Notes: a model not told the origin generated them from the sequence alone. DNA of 64,000 bases from Muribaculaceae bacterium (GCA_017553785.1 JAFZKD010000044.1:1-64000), one strand, 5' to 3'; shown: positions 51,501-61,002, numbered from the stretch's first letter. A program made the numbers and translations.

Positions 51501-54500
51501 CCACCGTGGCCTGAGAGGAACGCATGGCGGCGACTACGGTCTGCATGGAAATCTCCGCACCCGCATCGTCAAGGACGGTCGGCTGCTGGTAGATGTTGTT
51601 CCACAGGATCGAGCCGTAACCCGCATAGGGATTGTTGTAGCCCGTGGCCACGTCGCTGGGCTTGTTGGGGTCCACCTCGGGGTCAACGGTGGCGCCACCG
51701 TCATTGTCCTTGCCCAGCAGACCGTCGGCATCATACACCTTGTTGGGGTACATGATAAGCGCAGGCTGGTAGCCGCTGAAGGTCTGGCTGCACCAGGAAT
51801 TGTGGTAAACGCCGTTGATGACGCTCTGCCCCTCGTCGAGGAAGAACATGGGCTGCATGTTCTTTGCCTGCTGGTCGATGGCGGCAAGGTAGTCGGTGAA
51901 GCCGTTATAGGCCATCAGCGCACGCGGGTTGGCGAAGTAGCGCAGGTGGTTGTACCAAATGGACTTGAAGCCCGATACACTGGTATAGTCGCACGAGTTG
52001 CAGAAACGCAGCAGAGCATAGAGGTTGTAGGGCACCTTCTTGCCCAAGGCAAGGTCAATCTGCAACTGGTCGTTGTCAATCATGCACTCAAAGAACTGGG
52101 TCCATGCGGGGTAAGGTCCCGTGACATCGCCCTTGTCCTGGAGTTTCTGAACCCACGAGGAACTGGTGGCCACAGGTGCCATCATGTCGGCAATGCTCGT
52201 CACTCCCATGAACCAGTCCATGCCGGTGTAGGCAAGCAGCTCGTAGCCGTCCACGGGGTTGAGGACGTCACCAGTAATCTGCCAACGGCCGTTCACCATC
52301 TGCATCGTGCCGGTGGTGTCCACCCATTCGTTGTTCTGCCAACGCATGAACTTGTAGCTGCTGCCGCAGTACATCGACAGCAGTACGGGGTGCATCTGGT
52401 CGAAGTCGAGCGGGTCTTGGCTGAGGAAGCGGGTCACCACCTTTTCGATGGTGTCGTCCTCGGGCAGGCCGAAATACTCGGTGAAACTCTCGTCCTGGTA
52501 GTTCAGACAGCCCATGTTGTAGCCGGGGGTGTCCTTGAAACCGAGGGCCACCTGCTCGCCCTTGTCCTCTTTCCAGTTGCCCTTGGCATAGAAGTAGGTG
52601 CTCGCACCTGTGCCGTCGGGGTCGCGGAACATGGCAATGGGATGGTTTGCCGTCGAGTGGTTGAGGTTCAGTCCGGTCAGGTTCACCTGCTCGGCTCCGC
52701 TGCCGATGCTGTAGGTGCCGTCATAGTAACGCTGGGCAGGCGTCAGGAACTTGCCGCTGAGCGCACGGTAGGTGGCGTTCATGATGTTGCAGGCACCGCA
52801 GTCGTTTACATTGGTGCTGTCCGAATAGTCCACCTTGACGGTAATCACATCCACGGGGATGGTGTTCTCGCCGACGCGGATCTTGTTCCTCGCCATCAGT
52901 GCGGCGGCCTCGTCCCACAACGCGCCGTCATACCCCATGGAGACAATCTCCTCACGGGTGTGCAGGGGCTTGATGACACATACCTTTCCGTAGGTCTGAC
53001 CGTCAACGATATAGTCGCTGTTGTTGTTCTTGCTCTTGCGGGCAAGGTTGTAGCGGGCGTTCTTGATGGGACGCTTCGCCGAGGTGGTACCCTGGTTGCG
53101 CCTGCGCACGTTGTAGGCGATGAAGTCACGCCACGGACGGCTCGGGTCGCGGTAGGTAAGGTTGATGAATATCTGGTCGCTCGTCGAGGTGGTGTTGTCC
53201 AGTCCCTCGACGTTGCTGCCCTGGAATGGCGACTCGATGAGGTACGGCATGCCGCGCTCGGCCATCCTGCTCATGCTCGGGCCGTTGACGGTGCTGCCGT
53301 CATACACATCCTCGAAGTCGTACTCGTTGATCATCGCCTCGGCATCGCTCAGCTTGACAAGGTAGTTGTAGAACTGCTGCTGCCACTCGATGTAGTTGTA
53401 CCAGCCGATGAGGTAGTACAGGTAGAAGTCGCCCATCGTGCCGTTGAACTTGATGTTGTTGGGCTGGATGAGGTTGGAGCCTGACGGCACATAACCCAGA
53501 CATGCAGCCTCCTCACCGTTGAGGTACAGCTTCATCAGCGAGTAGCGCGTGCCGTTGCGCTCGATATACTTCGTGCCGGGTTCCACCACGATGCCGACGG
53601 TGATCTTCTCGCCGTTCGGGTAACGGCGCTCCTCGACCTCGTGGTTGCCCGTCTTGCAGTAGATGCCGACATGCTTGCCCGTGACGTAGAAGCCCGCACC
53701 GCTGGCAGGGTCGTAGCACTCCATGAGGTGGGCATCGTTGTCCTTGATGTTGTTCGCGGCGAACTGGAACAGGATGGAGTAGCCGCTGCTCTCGATGCTC
53801 GCTGAACTGAACGGGGCATCGTTCAGCTCTGCGGTGACGTTCTCCTTGATGGCAAGGGCGTTTGCACCGAGGAAGTTGTTGAAGCCGTTGGACGACCAGT
53901 TGGCACCATCGACGGAAATCTCGAACTGGTTGTTCTGACCGCTCACGATGCTGTGGTCCACCTCGCTGTTGCTGCGGGCGGAGAAGTCGAAATTATAGGA
54001 CGCTCCGTCCGTCAGGGCGGCGTCGATGGCACTGCCACGGATGACAAGCGTCACGGGGTTGGACTGGCCATAGGCACCGCAGTAGGCGCGGAACGTCAGC
54101 ACATCGTTGTCGTTGCCGCTCGTCACCTGCTTGGTCAATGTCTGCACGGTGTTGCGCACGACAATCATGCTGGCGATGGTCTCGCCGTTCTCCTTCACTG
54201 TGACGGCGGCATTGTAGTGGAGCTTGTCATAGGCTGCGACCTCAAGCACCACATTGTCATAGCGGCGGATGTAGCCGTCTGACCTGTCGTTGTAGCGCAA
54301 AGCCACAAGCGGAGTGGTTTCCGAGGTGTTGACGACCATGATGCAGGAGTAGATGATGTTGCCCTTCACGCCGCTGGCCACGTCGGTGCCCTGTATCTTG
54401 ATGGGGTAACTGCCGTGGTACAGCACCTCGTTGTTGCCGAAGGCGTTGTTCGGGTTGACACTGATGTTGTGGGCATAGGTGTCGGTGATGACGGCCTGCC

Positions 54501-57225
54501 CAAGCGTGTGCCATGCTCTCTGGTAGTACATCTCCACTTTTGCGAGGATACCCTGACCGCCCTGGTTGTTCGGGAACTTGTACATCGGCAGGGACTTCAC
54601 GTTGTCGGTACGGAACACAACGCTTGCTTCGGTGTAGTTGAGCGTCTGAACGCTCTCCACCGTCACGTCAACGGCAACCACGTTGATGGCTCGCTGTGCG
54701 GTAGCGCCCGACGTGTCGTAGGCGATGAGCTGCAGGCGTCTCGTGGTCGCTGCGGTGAAGTAGCTCGACAGGTCGAACACGAAGTCATAGGTGCTGCTCG
54801 TCGCCGAGGATGCCTGGTTGAGGCTCCTGTTGGAGTACAGCACGGCAGCCGTGTCGCGGTCGATGATGTCAACACGCTCGATGGTGTCGGAAATCTCGTT
54901 GTTGCCGTCCATCGTGATGCTGCGGATGGCAGCGCGGATGACGAACGAGCCGCCAGCAGCGGCATAGAACGGCGAGGTCTGGAAGTTGATGGCGAAGGTC
55001 TTTGTCGTGCCGCCACCGCCGCCACCGCCCTTGGGAATGGCGAATGGGGTGAAGCCTGGAACACGGGTGCCGTCAACATTCACCAGCACGAAATAGTTGT
55101 AGTTCTCGGTGTCTGCTCCGTCCACAAGGTCCTCGGCCTCGCTCGCCTCAAGCATCTCCGCACCCTTGGGGATGTGGTTGTATGCGCCACCGGTGCTGAA
55201 GGCGTCCTCGCCTCCGTCCTCGGGATCATCCTCTGCCTCCAGCGTCTCAACGTCACCGCCACTGCCGAAATCTTTCCAAAGTCCCGCCTCTCCGAAGTCG
55301 GACACGTTGCCGTTGAACTGCTTAGTCTCCCACTGGTTGTCACCGACAGGATATGTGATCACCAGTCCGCTTTTCTTGTAGGTGATGCCGGTAGCCGACT
55401 CCTTAGCGGTGATGGCGGCAATGGCATACTGCAAAGTGTAGTATTGAGCCTGCGTGCAGGCACCACACAAGTCAAGGATGTTGATTAAGGCCTCGTCGCC
55501 AGCGGCAAGTCCAGCCATATCTACCCAGTTATCCTGATTGGTGAAGTTCACCTCAGTGGTGTCACTTCCGATATACTGGAACGTCTTCCATGTACTCTCG
55601 CCGACCTGGAACGTAATCTGCATACCTGCGGCGGCAAGTCCCTTGGCATAGGTGGCAGCAATGGCCGTTCCGAGGTTGTAGTAACCCTGCGTGGGCACCT
55701 CGTTGGTGACGTTGTAGCAGTTACCCACGGCGGCACTGCCTCCGAACTCTTTCCAGTCGTCGGCGTTGCTCCAGGTAGTACCCTTCCACTGGTAGGACTT
55801 CAAGCCGCCTGCGGTGCTCAGAGTGATGACCACGCCCTTTTGACGGACGTAGGCAAATGCACTGCCCGTGGTCAATGCCACGAACTGCGACAACGAGAGG
55901 CTGTTGGCTTCGTTGCCAGTCAGCACGTTGCCGTTAAAGAACAGACGAGCGGCAAGTCCAGGGTCGGAAATCGCCGTCAGGGACGACACCTCGTCGTTCC
56001 AGTAATAGGACACGTCATTTGATGTGCAGATATAGAGCTTGTTCGCATACGGCACGAACACGCCGTTCACATTCTCACTGAACAGGTCACGGTCGCCCCA
56101 ATCGAGGTAGAAGGTGAAGTAATCGACAATGACCTGCTCACGCAAAAGGTCGGCGATAACAAGGTCACTGAAATGGACGTAAGGCGAAACCGTGACAGCC
56201 CTTTGAACGGCGTTCAATGCCATCAGGTGCACGGGCTGCACGTTTGCCGATGGCCAGTTGGCAGGCACCAGCGAGTTGCGCACACCGAGCACGAACTGGT
56301 TGAGGCTTGTGACGTAGAACACCTGGCAGTCGTTGTCGGTACTCTTCTTGTTGGATGATGCCTGGGCAACGGTCGCCGTGGGCAGGACGGCCGAGAACTC
56401 ACGCACGGCATCAGTGCCGAGTGAACCGATCTGCACGAACTCGCCGAGATTGCTGTCTGCACTCTGGTCCCAGCGGTAGGTGTTTCCAGTCTCCAAGTGG
56501 CAGTAGATGGTGCCACCTTGTGGCTTGCCGAGGTCAACGATGCCGATTTGCTCGATGTTGGTCTTTTTGAATAACTTGCGGTAGGGCGTGTTATTTATTA
56601 GGCCGTCTTCGAGATAGATGCTGCCAACGGGAATAGCACTCCAGTCGTAGTTTTCAATGTCAAGAGGAGATATGGGTACGACGTTGTAAAGCATAACCTC
56701 TGGCCACTCGCCCGGGGTTAGCCTCGATGGCATGGCCTTGCCGTTCAAAAGGTTCGCTTTCGTCGGCAGGGCATTTTCGACATTCGTTGCCTTTGACATG
56801 GCAGAGGCGGCAGCGGTGGCGGCTGCCTCTGCATTGGTGTATGCCAAATTGATTTTCGTCATGGTGGCGGCAGTGATGATACCGGCCTTCGTAGTCGTCG
56901 CGATAGGCAACGTGCCAGAGACTGAATTGCCTCCAGCGTTGGTTATGGTCAGAGTTACAGTAGCCCCATCATCGTCTGCAGTAACAGAGGCCGACTGCAA
57001 CTCCTTGGCATTGATGAGGCTGGTAAGTCCCTGGGTGTCGGCGGAACCCATCGCCTCGATGAGCGTCTTCAACACGCCGAAGGTCACACGGCGCCCGCCA
57101 TCAATCTCGAAGCTGTCAGTGTCCTGCAGCGCGGTGACGGCCGTGAGCTGCGCAATGGTCTTGCTGTTCGTCTGCAACGCAGACAACACGGCAGAGACGA
57201 TAGTTGTTATTTCTTCTGTTGTCAT
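48592..57225 (-). CDS. Giant phage receptor-binding (tail) protein, DGR target
   Basis: 2877 residues, the largest gene of the window. The start (MTTEEITTIVSAVLSALQTN, ITAATMTKINLAYTNAEAAATAA) is tail-fibre-like helical sequence. Around 430-660 three related modules end in WKEFG, WVDMA and WKDFG. After a Gly-rich hinge (~735-750) come beta-sandwich domains (Ig-like and a concanavalin/LamG-like part with NIKFNGTMGDFYLYYL, ~1250-1300), a long central region unique to phages, a leucine-rich-repeat-like stretch (LRNLNLGELPFLRYLDIT, ~2110-2250), and a C-terminal C-type-lectin-like domain (GFEDWWCNYSEWMDN, GDSIEICRFRNGRY) with the VR and the end GSRLAFRGAFEIVE. The lectin fold displays the variable residues for host-receptor binding. 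It follows the upstream gene after 5 nt. Confidence 0.92.
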   Translation of the reverse strand: MTTEEITTIVSAVLSALQTNSKTIAQLTAVTALQDTDSFEIDGGRRVTFGVLKTLIEAMGSADTQGLTSLINAKELQSASVTADDDGATVTLTITNAGGNSVSGTLPIATTTKAGIITAATMTKINLAYTNAEAAATAAASAMSKATNVENALPTKANLLNGKAMPSRLTPGEWPEVMLYNVVPISPLDIENYDWSAIPVGSIYLEDGLINNTPYRKLFKKTNIEQIGIVDLGKPQGGTIYCHLETGNTYRWDQSADSNLGEFVQIGSLGTDAVREFSAVLPTATVAQASSNKKSTDNDCQVFYVTSLNQFVLGVRNSLVPANWPSANVQPVHLMALNAVQRAVTVSPYVHFSDLVIADLLREQVIVDYFTFYLDWGDRDLFSENVNGVFVPYANKLYICTSNDVSYYWNDEVSSLTAISDPGLAARLFFNGNVLTGNEANSLSLSQFVALTTGSAFAYVRQKGVVITLSTAGGLKSYQWKGTTWSNADDWKEFGGSAAVGNCYNVTNEVPTQGYYNLGTAIAATYAKGLAAAGMQITFQVGESTWKTFQYIGSDTTEVNFTNQDNWVDMAGLAAGDEALINILDLCGACTQAQYYTLQYAIAAITAKESATGITYKKSGLVITYPVGDNQWETKQFNGNVSDFGEAGLWKDFGSGGDVETLEAEDDPEDGGEDAFSTGGAYNHIPKGAEMLEASEAEDLVDGADTENYNYFVLVNVDGTRVPGFTPFAIPKGGGGGGGTTKTFAINFQTSPFYAAAGGSFVIRAAIRSITMDGNNEISDTIERVDIIDRDTAAVLYSNRSLNQASSATSSTYDFVFDLSSYFTAATTRRLQLIAYDTSGATAQRAINVVAVDVTVESVQTLNYTEASVVFRTDNVKSLPMYKFPNNQGGQGILAKVEMYYQRAWHTLGQAVITDTYAHNISVNPNNAFGNNEVLYHGSYPIKIQGTDVASGVKGNIIYSCIMVVNTSETTPLVALRYNDRSDGYIRRYDNVVLEVAAYDKLHYNAAVTVKENGETIASMIVVRNTVQTLTKQVTSGNDNDVLTFRAYCGAYGQSNPVTLVIRGSAIDAALTDGASYNFDFSARSNSEVDHSIVSGQNNQFEISVDGANWSSNGFNNFLGANALAIKENVTAELNDAPFSSASIESSGYSILFQFAANNIKDNDAHLMECYDPASGAGFYVTGKHVGIYCKTGNHEVEERRYPNGEKITVGIVVEPGTKYIERNGTRYSLMKLYLNGEEAACLGYVPSGSNLIQPNNIKFNGTMGDFYLYYLIGWYNYIEWQQQFYNYLVKLSDAEAMINEYDFEDVYDGSTVNGPSMSRMAERGMPYLIESPFQGSNVEGLDNTTSTSDQIFINLTYRDPSRPWRDFIAYNVRRRNQGTTSAKRPIKNARYNLARKSKNNNSDYIVDGQTYGKVCVIKPLHTREEIVSMGYDGALWDEAAALMARNKIRVGENTIPVDVITVKVDYSDSTNVNDCGACNIMNATYRALSGKFLTPAQRYYDGTYSIGSGAEQVNLTGLNLNHSTANHPIAMFRDPDGTGASTYFYAKGNWKEDKGEQVALGFKDTPGYNMGCLNYQDESFTEYFGLPEDDTIEKVVTRFLSQDPLDFDQMHPVLLSMYCGSSYKFMRWQNNEWVDTTGTMQMVNGRWQITGDVLNPVDGYELLAYTGMDWFMGVTSIADMMAPVATSSSWVQKLQDKGDVTGPYPAWTQFFECMIDNDQLQIDLALGKKVPYNLYALLRFCNSCDYTSVSGFKSIWYNHLRYFANPRALMAYNGFTDYLAAIDQQAKNMQPMFFLDEGQSVINGVYHNSWCSQTFSGYQPALIMYPNKVYDADGLLGKDNDGGATVDPEVDPNKPSDVATGYNNPYAGYGSILWNNIYQQPTVLDDAGAEISMQTVVAAMRSSQATVDGITLAPFSPEGAMHFFMENIAYKWQKVVSSYDGERKFINFTATADAIYFYALHGLRLTAIPAFINTRFRIRDGYYRTGLFFTGVFSARINCASGAGITIKAAKTGYFGVGIDSAGDLKESVYLEAGESHTFTQFNRGDGTSIEGALLYIYQCDRIAEINFNEISLSDVANFNVFTLAEKIEIGGDGHVTMGIGSYGALRNLNLGELPFLRYLDITDTVITNVDASRCPRLETFLAEGSQLTTVSLAETSPVSVLALPSTITSLTMVNLPNLAYPGDSSGGLTFEGLNAVTKLVVSGCPLIDGAQLLGNLAAANANISRLRMAGLNATGPSSTLLALIEMGVTGIAADGTAYSESGQCSGMVGTWSMTDMVDASTLTSIQNYFPELTVYNLQYTMIEFDETVSYDGNITNLENGTKDGVLNGYEPSGHITKIKNAMHVYAGQYDSAHNKMMFQQVSDTDINYLANGESIDITDLSGSGMDLFVGLPHYWYKGINDHRNQKKYIAFSTEATEPHSTAQNIIRGRIGDIKIGTQRTVALASFEVGDVFDVANLSTNTSYNVYRRNVEGMKQVRWPGVSSLSIGAIFLDKDGKVLSKVTTNITHANSDFVVGEEYLFIAVPAGAASFVFTSPTGCDDMECIAVDSSEIEAIEPDWVEHGMEFIGVYKASIDSQMRLRSISGASVRYGKGSGDSVSSTHWRYDANGDLTVGLPDDSTVINNMKYTCTDFQNLGKARGAGYQIIDYEMHKNVANLWMAIKGRRNAQAVNGQGTSNNNNSGSASIVTGGSNSTTNKSPFRETVANGTNQLRVRTLGFEDWWCNYSEWMDNVAVNVASYDGYYKTHGSGVTDRVAPAGSVADGVWHIRMPDGTERAVRGVTSGGDSIEICRFRNGRYADVVPSRVVTIANLNSYNTYYCDGNYYAAETGRCVYRSGNFATNGVSGIVCVVTSVAGSGSNGVYGSRLAFRGAFEIVE
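48625..48737 (-). repeat. DGR variable repeat (VR)
   Basis: The 113-bp 3' part of the tail gene, codons ~2831-2867. Relative to TR the residues changed by adenine substitutions are N-Y, N-F, N-V, Y-C, N-V, N-V, N-V and N-Y, plus one R-G change from a non-adenine difference (C to G; TR position 48363). The constant end GGCTCTCGGCTT before the unmatched sequence is the candidate initiation-of-mutagenic-homology region. Confidence 0.95.
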
Positions 57226-57230
57226 ATCTT

Positions 57231-58073
57231 TTAGATTTTACGTTGAATATTCTCGTTGTTGATTTCCATATCTCTGTAGTAGGTAGCATCCACACGGCGC
57301 AGGGCGATGTGGTTTGCCTGCTCGATGGCAGGATCCAGCAGCGTGACTTTCTGCACGGTCTGGTTGATGATGAATGAGTTCAGCAACTCGTCACTTGCAG
57401 TTACCTCGGGGACGTTGCCCTCTTTTCGTGCATAGCGCACACCGTCGAAATAGACGTAGTTGCAAGTGAGTAACCTATTGAGCAACTCGCCGAACCATAT
57501 CGGGACACCGTCACCCTCGCCCATTGTGAACGACTTGGCGGTGCTCTCCATGCCGTACAGCTCTACGATATTGGCGTCGTCGGTGACGAATTGCTCATTC
57601 TCCACACCGAAGGACCAGCCGCCGTCCTTGAAGCCGCCAGGGACGCGGAAATCAAAGAAATACTGCATGTAGTTGATCAGGAAAACCGCGTCGTCTCGCT
57701 GACGGTTGTCTTTCATCGCATACTGTATGAGCGTGGTCTGGTTGAGCTCCAGTTCATAGTCAGTGACCTTGAACGGCTCACTATACACGCCGTCCATGAC
57801 AATGCGATAGATGCCGTTGCTCAGTCCACGGATGACGGCAAAATACAGCGCGTCATTCGCGTTCATCTCCCAACAGCTCCACTCTATCGTGTACAGGTCG
57901 GACTCTTCGCAAACGTCATATACCTTAGTGACGGGCGGTGTCTCTCCTGTTGTGCCGATGAGTTGCAACAGTATCTGGTCGGTAGGTGCCCACGTCTGAA
58001 TGTAGTGGCTGGGCACTCCGTTGCTGCCTTTTCGCGGCTGGAAAAATATCGGGCTGAATGGCGATAGTATCAT
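57231..58073 (-). CDS. Phage tail protein of unknown fold (280 aa)
   Basis: 280 residues, no signal and no membrane segment. The sequence is beta-rich and polar (MILSPFSPIFFQPRKGSNGV, WAPTDQILLQLIG, CWEMNANDALYFAVIRGLSNGIYRI, DYELELNQTTLIQYAMKD, DFRVPGGFKDGGWSFGVENEQF). I recognise no family. It overlaps the next upstream gene (58070-60172) by 4 bases and precedes the giant receptor-binding gene by 5, so the three are coupled in a tail operon. A baseplate or distal-tail adaptor that carries the receptor-binding protein is likely from position alone. Confidence 0.75.
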   Translation of the reverse strand: MILSPFSPIFFQPRKGSNGVPSHYIQTWAPTDQILLQLIGTTGETPPVTKVYDVCEESDLYTIEWSCWEMNANDALYFAVIRGLSNGIYRIVMDGVYSEPFKVTDYELELNQTTLIQYAMKDNRQRDDAVFLINYMQYFFDFRVPGGFKDGGWSFGVENEQFVTDDANIVELYGMESTAKSFTMGEGDGVPIWFGELLNRLLTCNYVYFDGVRYARKEGNVPEVTASDELLNSFIINQTVQKVTLLDPAIEQANHIALRRVDATYYRDMEINNENIQRKI

Positions 58074-60172
58074 ATCTCTGTGATGTCTTTGATGATGAGT
58101 TCGTAATCAATGCCGTTCTGCCTCCCATAGCGGGCATTGGCCTTGCTGATAAATCCACGGAGGCGGTAGCCGCCATGTTCAATGCTGATTAACCCGTTCC
58201 AATCTTCGGGGATGGTCATGTCATCAGTAGTGAATTCCAGCTTGCCGGCCGTGAACAATGCCGTATTAGCCGCGATGGTGATATCTGCAAGTGCATTGTT
58301 CCCGTCGCTGGAGGTCATGGTGAGCGTCACGGCATTTCCGTTTCCCAATGCGGCGATGAACGTTTTGTTGCTGTCAATGCACACGGCAGGGGAATATGCA
58401 GCGTTTTTCGCGGCCGAATAGACGGTATTTCCATTGCTTTCCTCAGCGCAAAGCACGAAAACGTCCTCGTCATTCTTGTCGTCTGTGGTCTCGCTCTGCT
58501 TTTCGCCTTTGCGCAGGGTAAACTCAATGCCGTAACTGTCTGCACGGTACTTACTGATGAGCGACAGCTTTTTATCTGTCACACCGTAACCAGTGGCATA
58601 GTAATTCGTGAAGTTGGTCTCCAGACGTCCATTGATTTCGCCGTACTCCTTTTTTGAGTAGCCCGCATCGACTTCGGAATAAATAAGGCCTGTATCTACG
58701 CTGTATTTCACGTTGCGGACATGCTCTATTGACTTGACCGAGGCATCAGAGAAAACCGCCGAACGGTGGACGAATTGCACTTCCTGGCCGTTGACGCGGT
58801 AAGTGTAGCCGAATACAGCCTGCATCCAGTCGGCGAACTGCTGGAACGTTGAATAAACTTTCGCGCCGCTCATTCTGCGTAACGCCTCGGCGGGCAATAT
58901 GTAGGTTTTTGCGAGCAAACCCGCTGCATCCTCGGCGATGCTGGCGGTGGCCGTCGGAGAGATGCTTGTTACGATAGACCTCAGCAACTGAAGCGGTGTT
59001 ATGGCTCCAGCGGAGAATGTCATACGGGCGGGATCCGTCCACGTCATGGTCATCGTAGCGTCGGTGTACTGCATGGAGTAATCAAGCCTCAACATCAGAT
59101 ATTGGTCGGTGCCGAGGTTGTTGATGGATGCCGTGCCGCTCTGCAACCTGTCCTGATAGTAGAAAGCAGGCGCGCCCCTATTCACCCATGTACCGTTGAC
59201 GCTATATTCATAGATGGCGTTGTCGGTCCAATATGATTGGTTAGGATATGTCGCGGAACCCACAACACCGAACATGCCGGGGTAGAGGCCATAGACATGA
59301 GACGCAGCGGCGGACTTCAGCGCGTCGAGTGTAGCGTAGTTCGTGTGGTTGGTTTTCCCAATCCACATCTCACGGTTGATGCCATAGATGCGCTTATGCG
59401 TGATGTCGTTGTCAAAGAGAGGTGAAACAAGCTGATATATAGATGACCCCTCAGTGCCATAATACACTCCCATGCTTGCCACTTCTGGATCGTTGACCAA
59501 AGCGTAGTTTGGGTTAAGGTAACACTTGACTTTCGCCTGGACGAAAATCTGAATGAGTGGCGACGGAGCGGTATTGATTTTCGCAAAATAACGCAAGACG
59601 GAAGTACCGTCATATCCGCTACTTGCATCGGCTGGCTCAACATATTCGGTTGAGATGACAGTGGACGCGCTCTCATCAACACGGGCGTCAACAATGCCCG
59701 CTGCGTTGTTCGTGTTGGGTAGGATGAATTTCGCTGAATTGGCGAATGCCATGCGCTGGACTGTTATATAGTTGAGTGTGAACTGACTCATCGGGAACTC
59801 GTACTTTTGTCCCTTCTTGCTTTTTAACAGTCCGGCAATGGTGTTGTCGATGGCGTTGATTGTCAGCGTCCCGTTCTCAATCTCCACGGTGGAAAAGTCC
59901 AGCGGGCAACGGAACTGCTCAGTATAGGTCCAGTCGTTGTTTTTCGTTGATACGGCTACCTCTGCAGACGCAAGGAAACCGTCGGCAAGGTACAGGTTTC
60001 GCAGGAACACGAAAGTGGCACCGACAAACTTGAATTCGGACGAAAAAGAGCGCATCACACCGCTATAGTCTTTGCGTTCCAGGGTGAACTCTATCTCGTC
60101 CCAGTTCATGATGTCAGTGGTGGGAACCTCGCGGCTAACGCCTCCGGTGATAATGTGGTATTTCGTCTTCAT
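58070..60172 (-). CDS. Large phage tail/baseplate protein (700 aa)
   Basis: 700 residues. The start (MKTKYHIITGGVSREVPTTD, then WDEIEFTLERKDYSGVMRSFSSEFKFVG) and the following region with ADGFLASAEVAVSTKN resemble Bacteroidota phage tail proteins in which an N-terminal hub-like beta domain precedes a longer body. The middle holds LLRSIVTSISPTATASIAEDAAGLLAKTYIL and a TEYVQRMS-like FQQFADWMQAVFGYTYRVNGQEVQFVHRS segment that looks like a tail-hub/lysin-free gp27-type domain; this is a weak analogy. Position before the 280-residue and receptor-binding genes fits a tail-tip or baseplate hub. Confidence 0.75.
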   Translation of the reverse strand: MKTKYHIITGGVSREVPTTDIMNWDEIEFTLERKDYSGVMRSFSSEFKFVGATFVFLRNLYLADGFLASAEVAVSTKNNDWTYTEQFRCPLDFSTVEIENGTLTINAIDNTIAGLLKSKKGQKYEFPMSQFTLNYITVQRMAFANSAKFILPNTNNAAGIVDARVDESASTVISTEYVEPADASSGYDGTSVLRYFAKINTAPSPLIQIFVQAKVKCYLNPNYALVNDPEVASMGVYYGTEGSSIYQLVSPLFDNDITHKRIYGINREMWIGKTNHTNYATLDALKSAAASHVYGLYPGMFGVVGSATYPNQSYWTDNAIYEYSVNGTWVNRGAPAFYYQDRLQSGTASINNLGTDQYLMLRLDYSMQYTDATMTMTWTDPARMTFSAGAITPLQLLRSIVTSISPTATASIAEDAAGLLAKTYILPAEALRRMSGAKVYSTFQQFADWMQAVFGYTYRVNGQEVQFVHRSAVFSDASVKSIEHVRNVKYSVDTGLIYSEVDAGYSKKEYGEINGRLETNFTNYYATGYGVTDKKLSLISKYRADSYGIEFTLRKGEKQSETTDDKNDEDVFVLCAEESNGNTVYSAAKNAAYSPAVCIDSNKTFIAALGNGNAVTLTMTSSDGNNALADITIAANTALFTAGKLEFTTDDMTIPEDWNGLISIEHGGYRLRGFISKANARYGRQNGIDYELIIKDITEI

Positions 60173-60325
60173 GCCCTTGCCGTTGGTGGTTTGGGCAAAT
60201 GTAAAAAGAAAAGCAAACCGCAGTGCGATTTGCCTGAAATCTCAAATTTTGGCAAGGTGCCGAAAACCGAGTTAATCGTTTGATTTTCTTAATACTATTT
60301 CACTATGACGAGCCGAAAGGATTTT

Positions 60326-60619
60326 TTACTCGTTGGGCGCGGCGTCTATCTCATCGGCGGCCTTGTTGAGTTGATTTGCTATGTCGCGGAAAGCGGCGGC
60401 GATGGCTGCAAACTGTTCATCGGTGAACTCATCGCCGTGATGGCGGTAGAGGCAAGCGTCATAGCGCCGCTTGAACTCTTTGCCAGTCATGCCGACGAAT
60501 TGCCTTGCAAACTTGGTGACATCGACAAGTCCTTTGAGTTCCGCGAATGCGATGGCCGTCGCTCCCATCTTGGTGTCAACGGCGATTTTTCTTGTGTCAA
60601 TTTTTTGCTGTTCAGTCAT
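60326..60619 (-). CDS. Small phage protein (97 aa), unknown
   Basis: 97 residues, mostly helical, with net slight acidity. It starts MTEQQKIDTRKIAVDTKMGA and has a middle basic part (ARQFVGMTGKEFKRRYDACLYRH) and a C-terminal helix (FTDEQFAAIAAAFRDIANQLNKAADEIDAA). I considered a DGR accessory (Avd-like) protein, but it lies 12 kb from the reverse transcriptase and lacks the basic four-helix pattern. Function unknown. Confidence 0.6.
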   Translation of the reverse strand: MTEQQKIDTRKIAVDTKMGATAIAFAELKGLVDVTKFARQFVGMTGKEFKRRYDACLYRHHGDEFTDEQFAAIAAAFRDIANQLNKAADEIDAAPNE

Positions 60620-60676
60620 AATTTCTTAATTTTGCCCCCTAAACCCCCTTGCGGGGGTCAGGGAGCGGGTTAGTAA

Positions 60677-60859
60677 TCAGTCTAATTCTCTCTCGATGAG
60701 GTCAAGTGCGTTGCGTAAGATGTTCTGCACTTCTGTGACCTTTCCTTGATTGCGGTGGTTTTTGAGAGTTTCAAGTATCTCGATTGCCGCCGCAATCAAT
60801 CTTTTTACCTCTCGTTTCACATATTCACACCTCCTTTCTTTTTTTTTGTCGTTCAACAT
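60677..60859 (-). CDS. Small phage helical protein (60 aa)
   Basis: 60 residues starting MLNDKKKERRCEYVKREVKR, strongly charged and helical throughout (LIAAAIEILETLKNHRNQGK, VTEVQNILRNALDLIERELD). It has a dedicated phage promoter (60880-60910) ~20 nt upstream, which supports it as a real gene. It could be a small coiled-coil regulator; no family recognised. Confidence 0.6.
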   Translation of the reverse strand: MLNDKKKERRCEYVKREVKRLIAAAIEILETLKNHRNQGKVTEVQNILRNALDLIERELD

Positions 60860-60879
60860 GTTAACTAACTCTTACACTG

Positions 60880-60910
60880 CAAATTTCGGGCAACTTTTTC
60901 ACCCGCCAAA
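60880..60910 (-). promoter_or_regulatory. Phage promoter P1 (TTTG-N19-GAAATTTG)
   Basis: Minus-strand TTTG (60907-60910), 19 bp, GAAATTTG (60880-60887), followed by CAGTGTAA. A near copy with the same spacing and the same CCCGAAATTTGCAGTGTAA core stands at 61814-61844. Confidence 0.65.
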
Positions 60911-61002
60911 CTTTTTTGCAACTTTTTTTCATCTTTTTTTCAAAAAAAATTGCGCCCCCTGATTTTGGCTTACAGAGGGCGCGTTTTGATGTCGTTTTTA
61001 CA

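Noticed and set aside
50938-53484. 848-residue plus-strand open frame
   Set aside because: It is fully antisense to the giant tail gene. Its Val/His-rich product has no domain pattern and it arises from codon bias on the opposite strand.
60326-60619. Avd-like DGR accessory protein
   Set aside because: Too far from the RT, not basic enough and without the expected four-helix pattern.
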